This document shows positions 5,658 to 6,618 of a DNA stretch of 6,618 nucleotides, in pieces. The stretch is from Gammaproteobacteria bacterium (GTDB lineage Bacteria; Pseudomonadota; Gammaproteobacteria; Pseudomonadales; Halieaceae), in NCBI GenBank assembly GCA_002748505.1, contig PDSN01000145.1, forward strand, positions 1 to 6,618, given 5' to 3'. The translations under genes and the position numbers were made by a program. Each line of letters starts with the position of its first letter. The stretch's first letter is position 1. Below the pieces are notes generated by a model. The model was not told where the DNA came from and made no database searches. It saw only the letters and a program-made list of their open reading frames with translations.

Positions 5658-5894
5658 TTACAAAAGTCTTTTTGCGGTCTCACTATCGACCAAATCCCAC
5701 TGCTGATTTTCGGTTTCAAACAACAAGTGCAGCGCAGCACCGTCGAGCTGAGCACGTAGTTGGGCGACCTTTTCCTCCAGGGTCAACTCGCGGGCGCCGT
5801 AGTCTGTGCCATCTCGGCTGGCAAATTCCTCCAATAGACGACCCAGCACATCCGGCGCGAGCGCGGCAACGGGCACTTCGACAAATTCGGCCAT
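5658..5894 (-). CDS. yheU: YheU family (UPF0270) protein
   Basis: This is a small cytosolic protein of the UPF0270/YheU family, whose function is not established. The 78-aa product contains the diagnostic block LLEEFASRDGTDYGARELTLEEKVAQLRAQL (20-50). It corresponds to the E. coli YheU region reading REGTDYGEHERTLEQKV. The N-terminus is about 4-5 residues longer than E. coli YheU (72 aa). The ATG is supported by AGG 8 nt upstream. It is the first gene of the operon that continues into tusA, epmC and pdxB, with a 10-nt gap to tusA. Co-transcription with tusA hints at a link to translation or sulfur transfer, but that is only contextual. Confidence 0.9.
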   Translation of the reverse strand: MAEFVEVPVAALAPDVLGRLLEEFASRDGTDYGARELTLEEKVAQLRAQLDGAALHLLFETENQQWDLVDSETAKRLL

Positions 5895-5978
5895 GGGAAA
5901 AACCTGCCTGTGGGGTTAAACGCTGACAACCAAAACGTGTACTATAACAGACAGTTCAATTGAAGGTGGAGACACAAA
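5895..5978. promoter_or_regulatory. Divergent promoter region between yheU and gcvR-like gene
   Basis: This 84-bp gap must serve both the yheU operon (minus) and the gcvR-like gene (plus). An A/T-rich centre gives a plausible -10 in both directions: TATAAC on the plus strand (5943-5948) and TATAGT on the minus strand (complement of 5942-5947). CTGACA (5923-5928) resembles a -35, but its 14-nt spacing to the plus-strand -10 is too short. Start sites are therefore uncertain and the overlapping -10 elements could make the promoters compete. Confidence 0.35.
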
Positions 5979-6509
5979 GTGAATACGGCGTACATTGTTT
6001 CATTTATCGGCGACGACAAGCCCGGCCTGGTTGAAGCACTCTCAAAAGCGATAGCCGAGCATGAAGGCAACTGGCTGCACAGCCGCTTGTCACAGCTGGC
6101 GGGCAAATTTGCGGGGCTGATCGAGATCTCCCTGCCCATCGACAAGGCCAACGCGCTGGAGAGCGCGCTAAAAGCGCTGGACGCCAGCGGTCTCAGTGTG
6201 CGCGTCACCGCCTGTGAGGACTTGCACACCCCAAATGAGTTTCCCGTGCTTCACCTCACTGTCATCGGCCCCGATCGCCCAGGCATTGTGCGCGAAATAA
6301 CCACAGAGCTTAGCCGCCACAACATCAATATCGTCAGCATGGACACGGAGTTATCCATCGCTCCTATGAGTTCCGAACACTTGTTTGAAGCGGTCATCGA
6401 GATTGAAACCCCAGCGGGCATTTCTGCCTCACAACTCTACGATGAACTGGATGAGATCGGAGAGCGTATGACCCTGGATATCGCGCTGACGGAAAAAGTG
6501 GCGGATTAA
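5979..6509 (+). CDS. gcvR: GcvR-type double-ACT regulator (glycine cleavage system repressor family)
   Basis: This 176-aa cytosolic protein is built of two ACT domains. The first spans about 5-77 with the ligand-loop motif GDDKPGLVEAL (11-21). The second spans about 90-172 with GPDRPGIVREI (97-107). There is no DNA-binding domain, as expected for GcvR, which in E. coli restrains the activator GcvA and is thought to sense glycine. It starts at GTG with a good GGAG Shine-Dalgarno 7 nt upstream; no better in-frame ATG exists nearby. It is divergent from the yheU operon. The stop codon lies inside the first bases of repeat copy B (TTAACCC, 6506-6512), so the C-terminus may have been reset by an insertion. 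Neither gcvA nor glycine cleavage genes are in the window, so regulation of gcv here is inferred from family membership. Confidence 0.88.
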   Translation: MNTAYIVSFIGDDKPGLVEALSKAIAEHEGNWLHSRLSQLAGKFAGLIEISLPIDKANALESALKALDASGLSVRVTACEDLHTPNEFPVLHLTVIGPDRPGIVREITTELSRHNINIVSMDTELSIAPMSSEHLFEAVIEIETPAGISASQLYDELDEIGERMTLDIALTEKVAD

Positions 6510-6545
6510 CCCGGATATCTCACCAGTAAATGGAATTTTCGGGAA
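6506..6545 (+). repeat. Dispersed 40-bp repeat, copy B
   Basis: The block TTAACCCGGATAT...GAATTTTCGGGAA matches copy A (complement of 1070-1109) at 37 of 40 positions. The two copies are in opposite orientation, about 5.4 kb apart. Copy B starts inside the gcvR-like stop codon and leads directly into the long hairpin at 6562-6618. It is probably the end of a larger element that continues past the window. Its family is not identified. Confidence 0.75.
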
Positions 6546-6561
6546 TAAATGACAAAGAAAG

Positions 6562-6618
6562 TTGCTCAAACATCATGAAAAGCGTAGCGGTAGCTACGGT
6601 TTGAATGATTTTGGGCAA
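6562..6618. repeat. Long imperfect hairpin next to repeat copy B
   Basis: A 57-nt interrupted palindrome. The core CGTAGC (6583-6588) / GCTACG (6593-6598) has loop GGTA. Outward, AAA (6579-6581) pairs with TTT (6600-6602), ATCAT (6572-6576) with ATGAT (6605-6609), and TTGCTCAAA (6562-6570) with TTTTGGGCAA (6610-6618 pairing). That is about 23 pairs, broken by three mismatched positions and one bulged C (6571). The stem reaches the last base of the window and may continue. No T-run is visible, so it is more like a mobile-element hairpin than an intrinsic terminator, though it might end gcvR transcripts. Confidence 0.7.

Noticed and set aside
5564..5926. 120-codon plus-strand ORF opposite tusA and yheU
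   Set aside because: It is a shadow of two genes recognised on the minus strand, has a low-complexity Arg/Pro/His-rich translation and no sensible start context.
5923..5948. CTGACA / TATAAC as a complete sigma70 promoter for gcvR
   Set aside because: The spacer is only 14 nt, outside the usual 16-18 range, so only the -10 candidates were kept as part of the divergent promoter region.

Overview
The window reads as chromosomal, housekeeping DNA from a gammaproteobacterium. The evidence is a long-form (type II) QueF, a YfcM/EpmC-type EF-P hydroxylase, a YheU/UPF0270 protein, PdxB and a GcvR-type double-ACT protein. All are typical of, or largely limited to, Gammaproteobacteria. Moderate GC content and gene style would fit a Cellvibrionales or Pseudomonas-like marine or soil lineage, but that finer placement is inference. 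I see no intact transposase, phage gene, CRISPR array or rRNA.

Layout: (1) 7-1025, minus strand: queF, then tRNA-Ser(GGA) with its own sigma70-like promoter. (2) 1026-1218: a non-coding stretch with two terminator candidates for the ABC operon and one copy (A) of a 40-bp dispersed repeat. (3) 1219-2912, minus strand: a two-gene YadGH-type ABC-2 exporter with a 4-nt ATGA overlap. (4) 2913-3277: a non-coding stretch with a probable ABC promoter containing a dyad, an orphan 3' end of a tRNA-Glu gene, and an intact tRNA-Gly(GCC) with a strong promoter. (5) 3278-3733, plus strand: an unrecognised 151-aa protein whose stop codon overlaps the convergent pdxB stop. (6) 3730-5894, minus strand: a tight operon in the order yheU-tusA-epmC-pdxB, with overlaps or a short gap at every junction. 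(7) 5979-6509, plus strand: gcvR-like gene, divergent from that operon. (8) 6506-6618: copy B of the 40-bp repeat, running from the gcvR stop codon into a long imperfect hairpin cut off by the window edge.

Many of the genes serve translation: two tRNAs, QueF (queuosine at tRNA position 34), TusA (sulfur for 2-thiouridine at position 34) and EpmC (EF-P modification). PdxB (vitamin B6 synthesis) and GcvR (control of glycine cleavage, a PLP-dependent system) add a cofactor/one-carbon flavour, but no shared pathway can be shown from sequence alone.

The least ordinary signals are in the intergenic DNA. They are the tRNA-Glu 3' remnant, which looks like an attachment-site scar or tRNA pseudogene, and the repeat pair with its terminal hairpin, which looks like a small mobile or IS-derived element.
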